Source: an uncultured Acidobacteriota bacterium
GTDB lineage: Bacteria > Acidobacteriota > UBA6911 > CAINFC01
Assembly (NCBI GenBank): GCA_903847975.1
Contig: CAINFC010000072.1
Span: 1 to 32,737 of the forward strand
Length of the DNA: 32,737 bases
Direction of reading: 5' to 3'
Below, in pieces: positions 16,966 through 23,993 of this stretch. The stretch's first letter is position 1, and each line of letters opens with the position of its first letter. The translations under genes were made by a program, and so were the position numbers. The notes under the pieces were generated by a model. That model ran no database searches, was not told the DNA's origin, and saw nothing but the letters and a program-made list of their open reading frames with translations.

Positions 16966-18183
16966 ATGAAGACCGATTTGGGGAAGGTAGTTCTCGCTTA
17001 TTCCGGAGGTCTCGATACCTCCATCATTATTCCGTGGCTGAAGGAAAATTACCAATGCGAAATCATTGCCATGGTCGCCGATGTCGGCCAGGGAGACGAC
17101 ATGGAAGCCGTCTGCCGTAAAGCGGTGAGCAGCGGGGCCGACCAGGTGTTTGTAGAGGACCTCAAGGAAGTATTTCTCACCGACTACATCTACCCGATGC
17201 TGCAGGCCGGGGCGGTTTATGAGCGCAAATACCTTTTGGGAACCTCCATTGCCCGACCGGTGATTGCCAAGCGGCAGGTGGAAATCGCTTTGCGGGAGGG
17301 CGCGGGAGCGCTGGCCCACGGATGCACCGGGAAAGGAAACGACCAGGTTCGCTTCGAGCTGACTTACAAAGCGTTTGCTCCGCACCTGAAAGTGGTGGCT
17401 CCCTGGCGGATATGGACGATCCAGTCGCGGGAGGACGCCATTGAATATGCCGATTCCAAAGGAATCGATGTTTCCGTGAGCAAGGCCAAGATTTTCAGCC
17501 GGGACCGCAACCTGTGGCATTTGAGCCACGAAGGCGGGCTTCTGGAGGATCCCGCCAATGAGCCTCCGGAGGATCTGTTCCAGTGGACGGTTTCGCCCGA
17601 AAAAGCCCCCGATACACCGGAAAAAGTGGAAATCGCGTTTTCTTGCGGCGTTCCGGTTTCGGTCAACGGCCGGAGCCTGCCGCCGGCGGAACAGATGGAT
17701 CTGCTGAACGCCATCGGTGCCCGCAACGGAGTCGGACGGGTGGATCTGGTGGAGAACCGGCTGGTGGGGATGAAGTCCCGCGGGGTATACGAAACCCCCG
17801 GAGGAACTCTGATGACCCTGGCCCACCGCGAGCTGGAATCGCTGGTTCTGGACCGGGAAACGGCTCATTACAAAGAGCAGCTTTCGGTCCGCTATGCCGA
17901 GCTGGTCTATTACGGGCAGTGGTTCACTCCGCTGCGGGAAGCGCTGGATGCCTTTGTGGCCAGCACCCAGCAGGTGGTCAACGGGACGGTGCAGCTGAAG
18001 CTGTACAAGGGGAACGTGGACGTGGTTTCCCGCACCAGCCCGAATTCCCTCTACCGCGAAGATCTGGCCATGTTCAACATGCGCAGCAAATATGACCAGA
18101 AGGATGCCAACGGCTTCATCAACCTGCTGGGATTGCCCATCACTCTGCAGTCCCCTCGCTATCAGAAGCTGATCAAGAGGTAG
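16966..18183 (+). CDS. argG: Argininosuccinate synthase
   Basis: 405 aa from ATG 16966, with GGGAG 8-12 bases upstream; an upstream frame continuing into argR is an artefact. The PP-loop [17 protein letters not shown] (about 8-24) binds [19 protein letters not shown] and the citrulline/aspartate-binding segments ([33 protein letters not shown]) are typical. It joins citrulline and aspartate into argininosuccinate, the penultimate step to arginine. argH follows after 8 bases. The class I length of about 400 aa matches most bacteria. Confidence 0.97.
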   Translation: MKTDLGKVVLAYSGGLDTSIIIPWLKENYQCEIIAMVADVGQGDDMEAVCRKAVSSGADQVFVEDLKEVFLTDYIYPMLQAGAVYERKYLLGTSIARPVIAKRQVEIALREGAGALAHGCTGKGNDQVRFELTYKAFAPHLKVVAPWRIWTIQSREDAIEYADSKGIDVSVSKAKIFSRDRNLWHLSHEGGLLEDPANEPPEDLFQWTVSPEKAPDTPEKVEIAFSCGVPVSVNGRSLPPAEQMDLLNAIGARNGVGRVDLVENRLVGMKSRGVYETPGGTLMTLAHRELESLVLDRETAHYKEQLSVRYAELVYYGQWFTPLREALDAFVASTQQVVNGTVQLKLYKGNVDVVSRTSPNSLYREDLAMFNMRSKYDQKDANGFINLLGLPITLQSPRYQKLIKR

Positions 18184-18191
18184 CTTCGCCG

Positions 18192-19628
18192 ATGAGCCGC
18201 ACGGACGAATCCACTCCCAAGCCGCCCTCCAAAATGTGGGGCGGCCGGTTCCGGCAGCCGCCGGATGCCGACTTCGAGCAGCTCAACGAGTCGCTGAGCT
18301 GCGACGGGAGGATGCTCCCCGAGGACCTGCGGCTGAACCGGGCCTGGGCGGATGCCCTCCGGGAAGCAGGCCTGCTGACCGAGGAGGAAAAATCCGCCCT
18401 GGTTCAGGCACTGGAGGAGCTCGAAGTCGAATGGAGCGGCAAAAAACCGCCGCCTCTTTCGGCCGAGGACGTTCACAGTTTTGTCGAGGCCCGGCTGGTG
18501 GAAAAAGTGGGCAGCGCGGGGTACCGGATCCACACCGGCCGGAGCCGCAATGACCAGGTGGCCACCGACACCAGGCTGCACCTCAAGGGGGCCATCGCCG
18601 GTCTGAAAAGTCTGCTGGCCGGGCTGGTGGCAGAGCTTCTGGACCTGGCCGATTCCGCCTTCGGCCTTCCCATGCCCGGATTCACTCACATGCAGCGGGC
18701 CCAGCCGATTCTGTTCAGCCACTACCTGCTTTCGTTTGAAGTCATGCTGGATCGTGACTGGACCCGCCTGCAGCAATCAGCCGCCGCCGCCGACTGCATG
18801 CCTCTCGGATCCGGAGCCCTGGCCGGGTGCGCTTTTCCGGTCGGGCGCCTCCGCCTGGCGGCGGCCCTAGGCTTTGGCGAAGTATCCCGCAACAGCCTGG
18901 ACGCGGTATCCGATCGCGACTTCCTCTGCGATTTTCTGTATGCCGCGGCCATGCTAATGATGCACCTGAGCCGCCTGGCAACCGACTTTATCCTGTTTTC
19001 CTCCCGGGAATTCCATTTCCTGCAAATGGGCGATTCGGTCACCACCGGCAGCAGCCTCATGCCGCAGAAAAGAAACCCGGACGCCATGGAGCTGGTACGG
19101 GGCAAGGCCGCCGGCATGGAGGCGCGCCTCCTCGGAATGATGAGCCTGCTGCGCGGATTGCCGTCGGGGTACAACAAGGATCTGCAGGAGGACAAGGCGC
19201 CGGTCTTCGCCGCCATCGACGAGCTCGGCATGATCCTGCGGGTGACCCGGCGGGCCTTGTCCGATACCCGGTTGAACGAGGAGGCGATTCGCCTGGCCGC
19301 GGCGGATTCCTTCCTTCTGGCGACCGACCTGGCCGATTACCTGGTCGAAAAAGGGATCCCCTTCCGCCAGGCACACCATGTTGTCGGCGAGGTGGTGAGC
19401 TATGCCCTGGAGCGGGAAAAGGAGCTGACCGCACTGACCATGGAAGAATACCGGAAGTTCAGTGAAGTTTTCCGGGACGACGTATGGTCCTGGCTGTCGC
19501 TGGAAATGTGCCTGGAGCGCCGCTCCCGGGAAGGCGGCACCGCGCCGGAACGTGTGCGCCAGGAGCTGGCGGAAGCCAGGCTCCGCTGGGCCCCGCGCCT
19601 TGCCGGTACGGCTCCGGCAGATCGGTAA
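18192..19628 (+). CDS. argH: Argininosuccinate lyase
   Basis: 478 aa. Fumarase/aspartase-superfamily signature GSSLMPQKRNPD (286-297) with the catalytic Ser loop, HTGRSRNDQVATD (about 114-126) and FTHMQRAQP (H166). It splits argininosuccinate into arginine and fumarate. It begins 8 bases after argG, with AAGAGGT upstream, and completes the argR-argG-argH operon; the earlier arginine genes are not in this window. The N-terminal extension of about 14 residues before KMWGGRF is slightly long; there is no alternative start close to KMWGG. Confidence 0.97.
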   Translation: MSRTDESTPKPPSKMWGGRFRQPPDADFEQLNESLSCDGRMLPEDLRLNRAWADALREAGLLTEEEKSALVQALEELEVEWSGKKPPPLSAEDVHSFVEARLVEKVGSAGYRIHTGRSRNDQVATDTRLHLKGAIAGLKSLLAGLVAELLDLADSAFGLPMPGFTHMQRAQPILFSHYLLSFEVMLDRDWTRLQQSAAAADCMPLGSGALAGCAFPVGRLRLAAALGFGEVSRNSLDAVSDRDFLCDFLYAAAMLMMHLSRLATDFILFSSREFHFLQMGDSVTTGSSLMPQKRNPDAMELVRGKAAGMEARLLGMMSLLRGLPSGYNKDLQEDKAPVFAAIDELGMILRVTRRALSDTRLNEEAIRLAAADSFLLATDLADYLVEKGIPFRQAHHVVGEVVSYALEREKELTALTMEEYRKFSEVFRDDVWSWLSLEMCLERRSREGGTAPERVRQELAEARLRWAPRLAGTAPADR

Positions 19629-19724
19629 TTTTTTAGAACCCGATTCTTCCCGGCCGGCATACCTTCCCTTCCTGCCCGTATTCCTCTATTCTTATAGACA
19701 GGAACATCTGTCCGGAGGTGAAGT

Positions 19725-20525
19725 ATGCGCACGAGAATTCTGCTTTGCTTTTTGATTTCTGCGGGCTTGCTGGTGTCGGTGGCTGCGATTGACCAGCCGG
19801 TCAATCTGAGCGGGACCTGGATCCTGGATCCGGCCAAAAGCGATATGGGCACTCCGCCCTCCAGCCGGCGAGGATTCCCCCATGGAACGATTGGCATTGG
19901 GGGAGGATACCCAGGGGGGATGGGTGGCAGTTATCCCGGAGGCAGTTATCCCGGAGGTGGCTATCCTGGAGGCGGGTACCCCGGGGGTGGCTATCCGGGC
20001 GGCACTTATCCGGGAGGAGGCTATCCCGGCGGAACGAATCCAACCGGCGGTTACCCGGGTGGCGGTTATCCGGGCGGGAACTATCCGGGCGGTCGCAGCG
20101 GCGGGGGGCCGGATGAGCTGCCTGGCGGGAAAAGGCCCGGCGGCCAAAGGGATTTCGATCCTTTGTCGATAACCACGCTGACCATTCTTCAGTCGGACCA
20201 GACCATTGAAATCAAGCACAGGCTGCAGGGAGAAGGGAAGGAAGAGGAAGAAATCGTCCAGAATTTCACCTGGGACGGCAGCACAAACTCCACGCCGGAC
20301 TGGATGACCGGCGGAACCTTTACCTGCCGGACCTCCTGGGAAAAAAAGAAGCTCACCAATCTGGGAACCGTAAAAATGTCCGCCTTCGAGGGGGAGCAGG
20401 AAATGGTGCTGCGCGAGGAGTACTCCCTGGAAGACAAGGGAAAAACGCTTATTATCAAAACCCGGCGGCAGTCGCCGCTCGGAGATATCAGCACCAAGCG
20501 CGTGTTTACCCGCGGCCAGTCCTGA
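19725..20525 (+). CDS. Secreted protein with YPGG tandem repeats and a lipocalin-like SGTW segment
   Basis: 266 aa. Sec signal peptide (1 to about 21), then NLSGTWILDPAKSDMG, a segment I associate with many secreted acidobacterial proteins of unknown function. Residues 61-123 are a low-complexity array with eleven YPGG units, mostly of 5-residue period. A beta-rich C-terminal domain follows (about 150-266: TLTILQSDQTIEIKHRL, FTCRTSWEKKKLTNLG). GGAGGTGA precedes ATG 19725. The array should be flexible and could bind surfaces or form fibrous contacts; similar Gly/Tyr/Pro repeats occur in adhesive and structural proteins. It stands alone after argH. The function is unknown. Confidence 0.83.
   Translation: MRTRILLCFLISAGLLVSVAAIDQPVNLSGTWILDPAKSDMGTPPSSRRGFPHGTIGIGGGYPGGMGGSYPGGSYPGGGYPGGGYPGGGYPGGTYPGGGYPGGTNPTGGYPGGGYPGGNYPGGRSGGGPDELPGGKRPGGQRDFDPLSITTLTILQSDQTIEIKHRLQGEGKEEEEIVQNFTWDGSTNSTPDWMTGGTFTCRTSWEKKKLTNLGTVKMSAFEGEQEMVLREEYSLEDKGKTLIIKTRRQSPLGDISTKRVFTRGQS
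19905..20093 (+). repeat. Coding tandem repeat (15-bp unit, YPGG-x)
   Basis: Eleven YPGG units encoded by imperfect 15-bp repeats. Synonymous changes differ between units (tatcccgga, tatccgggc, tacccgggt), so the array is held as protein sequence and is not a fresh DNA expansion. The x position is mostly Gly, with Ser, Thr or Asn. Confidence 0.85.
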
Positions 20526-20692
20526 TGGCTTCGCAAGAAGAAATCCTTTAAACTGTCATCCTGTACGAAGCGCAGAGTAGTGAAGGATCTCGTTCGTAAT
20601 GGCTTCTTTTCAAAAGGATACAGGTTTCCCAAGGAGGAGATCCTTCGCTGCGCTCAGGATGACGGAGAGGGATGTGGGACTTTTTGCGAGAT
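20524..20692. repeat. Nested inverted-repeat element after the YPGG gene
   Basis: Inner arms 20555-20590 and 20638-20663 are imperfect inverted copies (GTCATCCTG...AGGATCT against AGATCCTTCG...CAGGATGAC), the common GTCATCCTGAGCGAAG type of dispersed bacterial repeat. The outer ends, GATGGCTTCGCAAGAAG (20524-20540) and GTGGGACTTTTTGCGAG (20674-20690), are degenerate versions of the terminal repeat of the 10197-10473 element. It starts at the stop codon of the preceding gene and could also act as that gene's 3' hairpin. Confidence 0.6.
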
Positions 20693-20731
20693 TATCAGTC
20701 CTGATCAAGCTGTAAAAAGTCCGTTTTGGAA

Positions 20732-20820
20732 GTCAGAATCCAGAAGATAGAATTCAGAATAGGGGTAACCTGTAGAAAAAATGTCTTTTATATTCTGGAT
20801 TCTGGCACCTGCATTCTGAT
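20732..20820. repeat. CAGAATCCAGA-type inverted repeat
   Basis: Left arm at about 20734-20760 (CAGAATCCAGAAG, then AATTCAGAA) and right arm at about 20793-20819 (TTCTGGATTCTGG, then GCATTCTG) are inverted copies with a loop of about 32 bp. This is a widespread type of simple dispersed repeat with no coding capacity. Confidence 0.55.
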
Positions 20821-20983
20821 TTCCTGTTTTTCGGATTTTTTGCACCTTCATCAGTCCTGACAATTTCGTAAAAAGTATTGAAAGCCCTTTCGGGGTTCTC
20901 CGGACTTATTGCAGCGCCATCATCCCTGATGGCTTCACAGGGGAATCTCTCTTTCTGCCTTCCCTGAAAAAAAACAGGCAACA

Positions 20984-21022
20984 TGACAAAATCTGTCAAC
21001 TTTCATGTGACATAATCTGTCA
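20984..21022. promoter_or_regulatory. Two tandem TGACA-N5-TGTCA palindromes: candidate enhancer (UAS) for the pilin promoter
   Basis: TGACAAAATCTGTCA (20984-20998) and TGACATAATCTGTCA (21008-21022) are two palindromes repeated with a 24-bp period inside a longer direct repeat. They end about 130 bp before the -24/-12 promoter of the pilin gene, a usual distance for an NtrC-family activator. Both carry ATCTGTC, which fits the C/G-TGTC core I recall for PilR. Alternative: subterminal repeats of a lost insertion sequence, since some IS families have similar multiple end repeats. Confidence 0.55.
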
Positions 21023-21150
21023 ACCCGCGGCTTGCTCAACCTCCTGCTTGTTTTGGGGAAATGGGTACAGAAAATAAACGGTTCATTTAAATATATATAA
21101 ATAAATGGGATGCATGATGGTTTTCCAAATTAGTTCTGAATTCCATCCTT

Positions 21151-21166
21151 TGGCACATTAAATGCT
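21151..21166 (+). promoter_or_regulatory. Sigma54 (-24/-12) promoter of the first pilin gene
   Basis: TGGCACATTAAATGCT fits the RpoN pattern TGGCACR-N4-TTGCW at all positions but one (A for the first T of TTGC), with the GG and GC exactly spaced. Transcription would begin near 21177, leaving a leader of about 70 bases. Pilin genes of several bacteria are known to use sigma54 with PilR. Confidence 0.7.
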
Positions 21167-21248
21167 AAGGGAGAGGTGGACAAAAAAAGAACAAATAAAA
21201 AGTAACCAAACAAAAATTTAAATTAACCATTTCAAAGGAGACAGTCTC

Positions 21249-21695
21249 ATGAGACAAAAAGGTTTTTCCCTGGTTGAGCTTCTGATCGTGGTTGCGATCA
21301 TCGCCATCATCGTGGCGATCGCGGTCCCGAACCTGCTCACTTCCCGTCAGGCCGCCCAATCGGCTGCCGCCGCCGGTGACCTGCGCACCATCAACTCGGC
21401 AATGATTGCCTATGCTTCCGGTTCGGGCAATGGGCAGTTCGCGGCCACTTTTGATGCCCTGCAGACCAACAACTACCTGCCAGCCAATTTTGGTGCTGGT
21501 ACCAACTATAATCGTGGAGGATATGTTGGCCTTCTTACCCCCGGTGCAGGAAATGCCACCTATAATGTGGTAGCCAATCCAATCGCCGGTGCCACCAATA
21601 CCGTTTTTTCCTATTACACGGATGAATCCGGTACGATCCGTTACAAGAACAGCAATGGTGCCAGCAATACCGACAAGCCGATGGGCACGCAATAA
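21249..21695 (+). CDS. Type IV pilin (major-pilin-like)
   Basis: 148 aa. Class III signal: a 5-residue leader MRQKG ending in Gly, then FSLVELLIVVAIIAIIV with Glu at mature position 5, the mark for prepilin peptidase cleavage and N-methylation. The hydrophobic helix ends at about residue 27 (AVPN). The rest is a Ser, Thr, Asn and Gly-rich globular domain with no Cys, so no disulfide loop. The C-terminus is YYTDESGTIRYKN...PMGTQ. It should polymerise into a surface pilus or pseudopilus. AAAGGAGA is 7-14 bases before the ATG. A sigma54 promoter lies upstream and a strong terminator downstream, which suggests high, regulated expression. No assembly genes (pilB, pilC, pilQ) are in the window. Confidence 0.92.
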   Translation: MRQKGFSLVELLIVVAIIAIIVAIAVPNLLTSRQAAQSAAAAGDLRTINSAMIAYASGSGNGQFAATFDALQTNNYLPANFGAGTNYNRGGYVGLLTPGAGNATYNVVANPIAGATNTVFSYYTDESGTIRYKNSNGASNTDKPMGTQ

Positions 21696-21717
21696 AAAAC
21701 CGCTACGGAATAAAGAT

Positions 21718-21745
21718 AAAGGGGGGGCTTCAAGCCCCCCCTTTT
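21718..21745 (+). terminator. Strong rho-independent terminator between the two pilin genes
   Basis: AAAGGGGGGGC (21718-21728), loop TTCAA, GCCCCCCCTTT (21734-21744): a perfect 11-bp stem followed by a short T-run. It lies 23 bases past the first pilin stop. Partial readthrough would give much more of the first pilin than of the second. Confidence 0.88.
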
Positions 21746-21813
21746 ACTTAGTAACCTGGTAAGAAAAACGAAAGATGATTCCAACCCTAATCCTGGAAGA
21801 TCGGGCTAAGGCT

Positions 21814-22320
21814 ATGAAAAGCAAAGAAGATCATCAAAGAAAAGAAAAGGCCGCAAAAGGGCTTGGTCAAGCCTGGCGCAATGCCGGAGGGTTTTCCCTG
21901 ATTGAGTTGCTGATCGTCGTAGCCATTATTGCCATTATTGTTGCCATAGCGGTGCCCAACTTCATGTCCGCCCGAAGGTCGGCACAGTCCTCTTCCATGA
22001 TCGGTGACCTGCGCGTGATCCACACTGCGGAAACAGCCTACTACACCGGACCCGGAAAATCCTCCTACGGCGATTTTAACGAACTGGAAGGAAACCGCTT
22101 TCTGCCGACCAATTTTTCCATCGGGTCTACCTCCTACCGCCGCCACGGCTACAACGGAAACCTGAACCTCGGAAACAGCAAAGCCACCTTCTTTGTTCAA
22201 ACCCAGCACAGTTCCTTTTCCGCATTGTCGCCTTCCTATTACATCAACGAAACCGGGACCATTCGATTTAATATCAACGGACTGGCGACTGCCTCCGACC
22301 TGCCGATCGGCACCAGGTAA
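21814..22320 (+). CDS. Second type IV pilin-like protein with a long charged leader
   Basis: 168 aa from ATG 21814 (an ATG at 21775 would add 13 residues; both ribosome sites are weak). The leader is about 26 residues, highly charged (MKSKEDHQRKEKAAKG...NAGG), before the cleavage site GG|FSLIELLIVV with Glu at +5. The hydrophobic helix differs from that of the first pilin by only V to I over 23 residues, and both proteins end in a YY-x-N/D-E-x-GTIR block and a P-x-GT tail, so they are paralogues. The central domain has diverged (TYYTGPGKSSYGDFNELEG region). It may be a minor pilin or an alternative subunit. It is read through the terminator or from a promoter I cannot see. Confidence 0.85.
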   Translation: MKSKEDHQRKEKAAKGLGQAWRNAGGFSLIELLIVVAIIAIIVAIAVPNFMSARRSAQSSSMIGDLRVIHTAETAYYTGPGKSSYGDFNELEGNRFLPTNFSIGSTSYRRHGYNGNLNLGNSKATFFVQTQHSSFSALSPSYYINETGTIRFNINGLATASDLPIGTR

Positions 22321-22321
22321 T

Positions 22322-23929
22322 TTACCCGGGTTTCTCTTTCGACGGCACCTTGGGCTGTCCTGTCCCATCCTGCCCTTTTCCAGGGACGGTTGGAGACACA
22401 GAATCTTTTACTTCCGGTTGTGGTTTATTTCCTCCCGCCTCTTTTTTCTCCTTCGGCAGACGACCCACCCATGTCCCGTGCACCACGTAGGACCATTCCA
22501 GCGAAGGAATGCTGGGCACCACTCCCGAAACGCCGCGAATAAACAGTCGGTCTTCCGGACGCATCTTCTTCACCCAGGGATCATAGGCTGCGTCCAGGTA
22601 CCTCCACTGAACCGTGCGATAAACCTTCAGGTCTTCTTCCGGCATCAGGCCGGGTTCAAAACCCAGAATGTATTTCCAGGGGGCATGAGGGTTTTTATAA
22701 AAGGTATTATAAAAAATTCCCATATCCGCGGCATAAATGATGCCGCCCTTGCCGGGAAGCCAATCGGCGATTTTTTTATCGCCCGCGTCGATAAATACGA
22801 CGCTCAGATTGTCCGTCCAGCGCCCATGGGTATCGCCCGTGGAAGCCAGAAAGAGCGCGAGGCATCCGAAGGCGGTGATGGACAGGCGCTTGAGGGACTC
22901 ATAGCCCAGGTTCCAGACCAGGAGGATCTGAATCTGCATGGTCATCCAGACAAGAAAGGCCGGATATCCCCAATCCAGCCAGAACCGGACCACCTTGAAA
23001 CCCAGAATCCACCCGAGAAGGCCAAGGTAAAAAATCGGATTCTTGAAGCTTTCCGGATCCCACTTTCCGTGCAGCAGCTTTTGGGCCAGGATCAGGCAGG
23101 CGATGGCCAGGACAAGTCCAAAAGAGCCGTCGGCGGGCTGGAATTCGGTCACCAGCATACGGGTCAAAGGCTGTCCGCTGAACGCCAGGCTCATATGAAT
23201 CAGCTGTTCGCGGAGAAAGGTAATCGGGTGGCCGGTCAGCAGAGCACCACCCAGGCAGCCGGCCGCCCAGCAACCGAATAGCGCCAGGCCCTGGACGATA
23301 TAGCCGGAAAGAAAAAAGGCGGCAACCGGCAGCAGGAACAGATACCAGCACGCACCGTGAATCCAGACGGCGGCTGCCAGTGCAAGGATGGTGACCGCGC
23401 AGCGGGTCCAGCGGATGCGGTTTTTATTGGACCAGAGCAGGAGAATCAGAATCAGGACCGACATGGAAAAAATGTAAGGACGACCCAGCATCTGGCGGTA
23501 AAGGATTCCCGGGTGAGTTACCACGCAGAGGAGCATGGCCAATATGACCGATTCGCTTCTTCGAAAGCCGAAAAAAAACGTCAAGGAAAAAATAATACAA
23601 AGGGAGACCACGGAAAAAATGACTAGGGAGTCGTTGTCCAGGAAGAAGGTCTTGTAAGTAAGCTGCAGCAGGGTATGCCAGCCGAGATGCTGATCCAGGG
23701 TGATATCCGGGCGCATCACCAGGATTTCAGACCAGGGCTTGCCGGAAATCGCCTTGGCGACATGCCGGGAGGCATCGTCGGGCGGGATATAACCCAGACT
23801 CACCACTTTGAGGGGGATCAGAACAAGGGTTAAAAAAACCAGGGCTCCGACGATCAGCGGCACATAATGGGCCAGATGTTTTTCTGCCAGCGCGAGGCGG
23901 GAATCAAGCCAATTTTGAAAATCTTTCAT
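22322..23929 (-). CDS. Polytopic membrane protein, probable GT-C-type glycosyltransferase
   Basis: 535 aa with about ten to twelve membrane helices in the first 350 residues, then a soluble domain and a Pro/Lys/Gly-rich tail (last 45 residues). Just after the first helix comes SLGYIPPDDASRHVAKAISG, with D51-D52 in the first extracytoplasmic loop, where GT-C enzymes carry their catalytic acidic pair. GRPYIFSMSVLIL and WIHGACWYLFLLP resemble GT-C membrane proteins of unassigned family. I do not recognise a named enzyme. Its stop is 1 base past the second pilin's stop (convergent), and it is divergent from the TMTC-like gene. That location suggests a part in pilin or surface-protein glycosylation, but this is inference. 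Confidence 0.75.
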   Translation of the reverse strand: MKDFQNWLDSRLALAEKHLAHYVPLIVGALVFLTLVLIPLKVVSLGYIPPDDASRHVAKAISGKPWSEILVMRPDITLDQHLGWHTLLQLTYKTFFLDNDSLVIFSVVSLCIIFSLTFFFGFRRSESVILAMLLCVVTHPGILYRQMLGRPYIFSMSVLILILLLWSNKNRIRWTRCAVTILALAAAVWIHGACWYLFLLPVAAFFLSGYIVQGLALFGCWAAGCLGGALLTGHPITFLREQLIHMSLAFSGQPLTRMLVTEFQPADGSFGLVLAIACLILAQKLLHGKWDPESFKNPIFYLGLLGWILGFKVVRFWLDWGYPAFLVWMTMQIQILLVWNLGYESLKRLSITAFGCLALFLASTGDTHGRWTDNLSVVFIDAGDKKIADWLPGKGGIIYAADMGIFYNTFYKNPHAPWKYILGFEPGLMPEEDLKVYRTVQWRYLDAAYDPWVKKMRPEDRLFIRGVSGVVPSIPSLEWSYVVHGTWVGRLPKEKKEAGGNKPQPEVKDSVSPTVPGKGQDGTGQPKVPSKEKPG

Positions 23930-23993
23930 GGTGCGGACCTTGGTTAATATGGGCTTTCGTTATAGGATTCGGAAAGGAAAAAGGGCAGATGCC

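Larger units (their letters stand above)
20693..21150. other. Intergenic region upstream of the pilin promoter, no gene
   Basis: No credible coding frame. It holds degenerate copies of GTAAAAAGTCC (20712-20722) and GATGGCTTC (20928-20936), an inverted repeat of the CAGAATCCAGA type (20732-20820), a small CCATCA-TCCC-TGATGG hairpin (20918-20933), the paired TGACA-N5-TGTCA palindromes (20984-21022), and then very AT-rich DNA (about 21075-21110) that may help bending. Several repeat families appear to have been inserted here in turn. Confidence 0.6.

Noticed and set aside
19905-20093. Possible CRISPR-like or non-coding tandem repeat
   Set aside because: The repeats keep a single reading frame, have no spacers and lie inside a clear secreted-protein gene.
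20754-20999. An 81-codon minus-strand frame in the repeat-rich intergenic region
   Set aside because: It crosses two repeat families and has no start signal; most likely chance in non-coding DNA.
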